Source: Euglena gracilis (lineage: Eukaryota; Euglenida; Euglenophyceae; Euglenales). From it: a stretch of 64,000 nucleotides of DNA. Below are positions 63,551-64,000 of this stretch, one piece after another. The notes under the pieces were generated by a model, which was not told where the DNA came from, did not search any database, and saw only the letters and a program-made list of their open reading frames with translations. The stretch lies in the NCBI GenBank assembly GCA_039621445.1, contig CP154954.1, positions 11,960,716 through 12,024,715 on the forward strand, given 5' to 3'. The position numbers and the translations under genes are program-made. Numbering within the stretch: position 1 is the first letter of the stretch; each line of letters begins with the position of its first letter.

Positions 63551-64000
63551 CCCTCACCCCCCCCCCCTAATTGCCCCCCCCCTAATTGGCTAATTGGGGG
63601 GTCCTTAAGGGAGGTCCATTAGCCAATTAGGGGGGGGGTTAGCCCAATTGGCCAATGGACGTTCCCTTGGCCTACTTTGGCCAATTTCGGCAAAGGCTCA
63701 GAAAACCTCCAAAAACGTCCGTTTCGAAAATGTGAAAAATTGCCGGATACGAAAAAGTCATGACCAATCCAAAAATGCACAAAAAATCGACCAATTTTGC
63801 ACACGTCAAAAAATATGGGGTCGGGGTCCTCGAGCCCCCCCCCCCCTAATTGTCCCCCCCCCTAATTGGCTAATTGGGGGTCTGAAGGAGCCCGGCCATT
63901 AGCCAAATAGGGGGGGGGGGTGAGGGTACCCTCCTCAAAGTGGCCACTTTCTTTTGGCGCCGAAGCAGAATTTGACCCCCCCCCCCAAATGTCCCGCTTC
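63551..64000. other. G/C-run DNA after the satellite array
   Basis: Repeated ccctaattggctaattgggg motifs and C-runs, resembling the interior of the MITE at 44958-46274. No gene. Confidence 0.5.

Overview
The window is nuclear DNA of a eukaryote and consists almost entirely of transposable elements and satellite DNA. There are no operons or bacterial-type genes, and I found no ordinary single-copy host gene. Long homopolymer G/C tracts, chromodomain Ty3 elements, a tyrosine-recombinase (YR) retroelement, hAT-type DNA transposons and degenerate tRNA-like sequences suggest a large, repeat-rich genome. A protist or alga is my best guess: cytosine-methyltransferase-carrying retrotransposons are known from dinoflagellates and a charophyte alga. 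The sequence alone does not fix the lineage.

Layout. (1) 1-11215: copy A of a Ty3/Gypsy chromovirus, cut at its 5' end by the window edge. Order: gag (coiled coil, Pro-rich, capsid-like, RRM-like, SR and Gly-Lys tail), an in-frame UGA, a Dam-type adenine methyltransferase domain, a C5-cytosine methyltransferase domain, protease, RT, RNase H, integrase, chromodomain, 3' UTR, LTR. (2) 11216-16060: heavily decayed retroelement debris with an endonuclease-like and an RNase H-like remnant. (3) About 17000-20746: relic of a related element in which the remnants lie in the order gag, protease, cytosine methyltransferase, RT. The methyltransferase is therefore on the other side of the protease. (4) 20747-33521: copy B, with two nearly identical 470-bp LTRs. 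It is complete in outline, but its RT lacks 64 codons including the first catalytic Asp. (5) 33522-36660: G-rich non-coding DNA with palindromic short repeats, a palindromic minisatellite and a tRNA-Asp-like sequence. (6) 36670-47810: a nest on the minus strand. A hAT-like shell holds a YR retrotransposon with split direct repeats (A1 - ORFs - B1 A2 - B2). That element is itself interrupted by an autonomous-type hAT transposon (40022-42594) and a 1.3-kb hAT-type MITE (44958-46274), each flanked by a perfect 8-bp target duplication. (7) 47899-49630: two tRNA-like sequences and low-complexity DNA. (8) 49630-63550: a satellite array of about 2.45-kb units. (9) 63550-64000: G/C-run DNA.

How the parts work together. 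In the Ty3 family, gag and two methyltransferase domains are joined by a UGA in the same frame, so one polyprotein could deliver DNA-modifying enzymes together with protease, RT and integrase. In the YR element, a cold-shock-domain ORF opens the element. A gag-like ORF1 then overlaps ORF2 in the -1 frame at a T TTT TTC heptamer. ORF2 starts with a hydrophobic segment ending in a 2A-like motif, then a Dam-type domain and a zinc knuckle. YR and RT/RNase H follow. Functional statements beyond domain recognition are inference.
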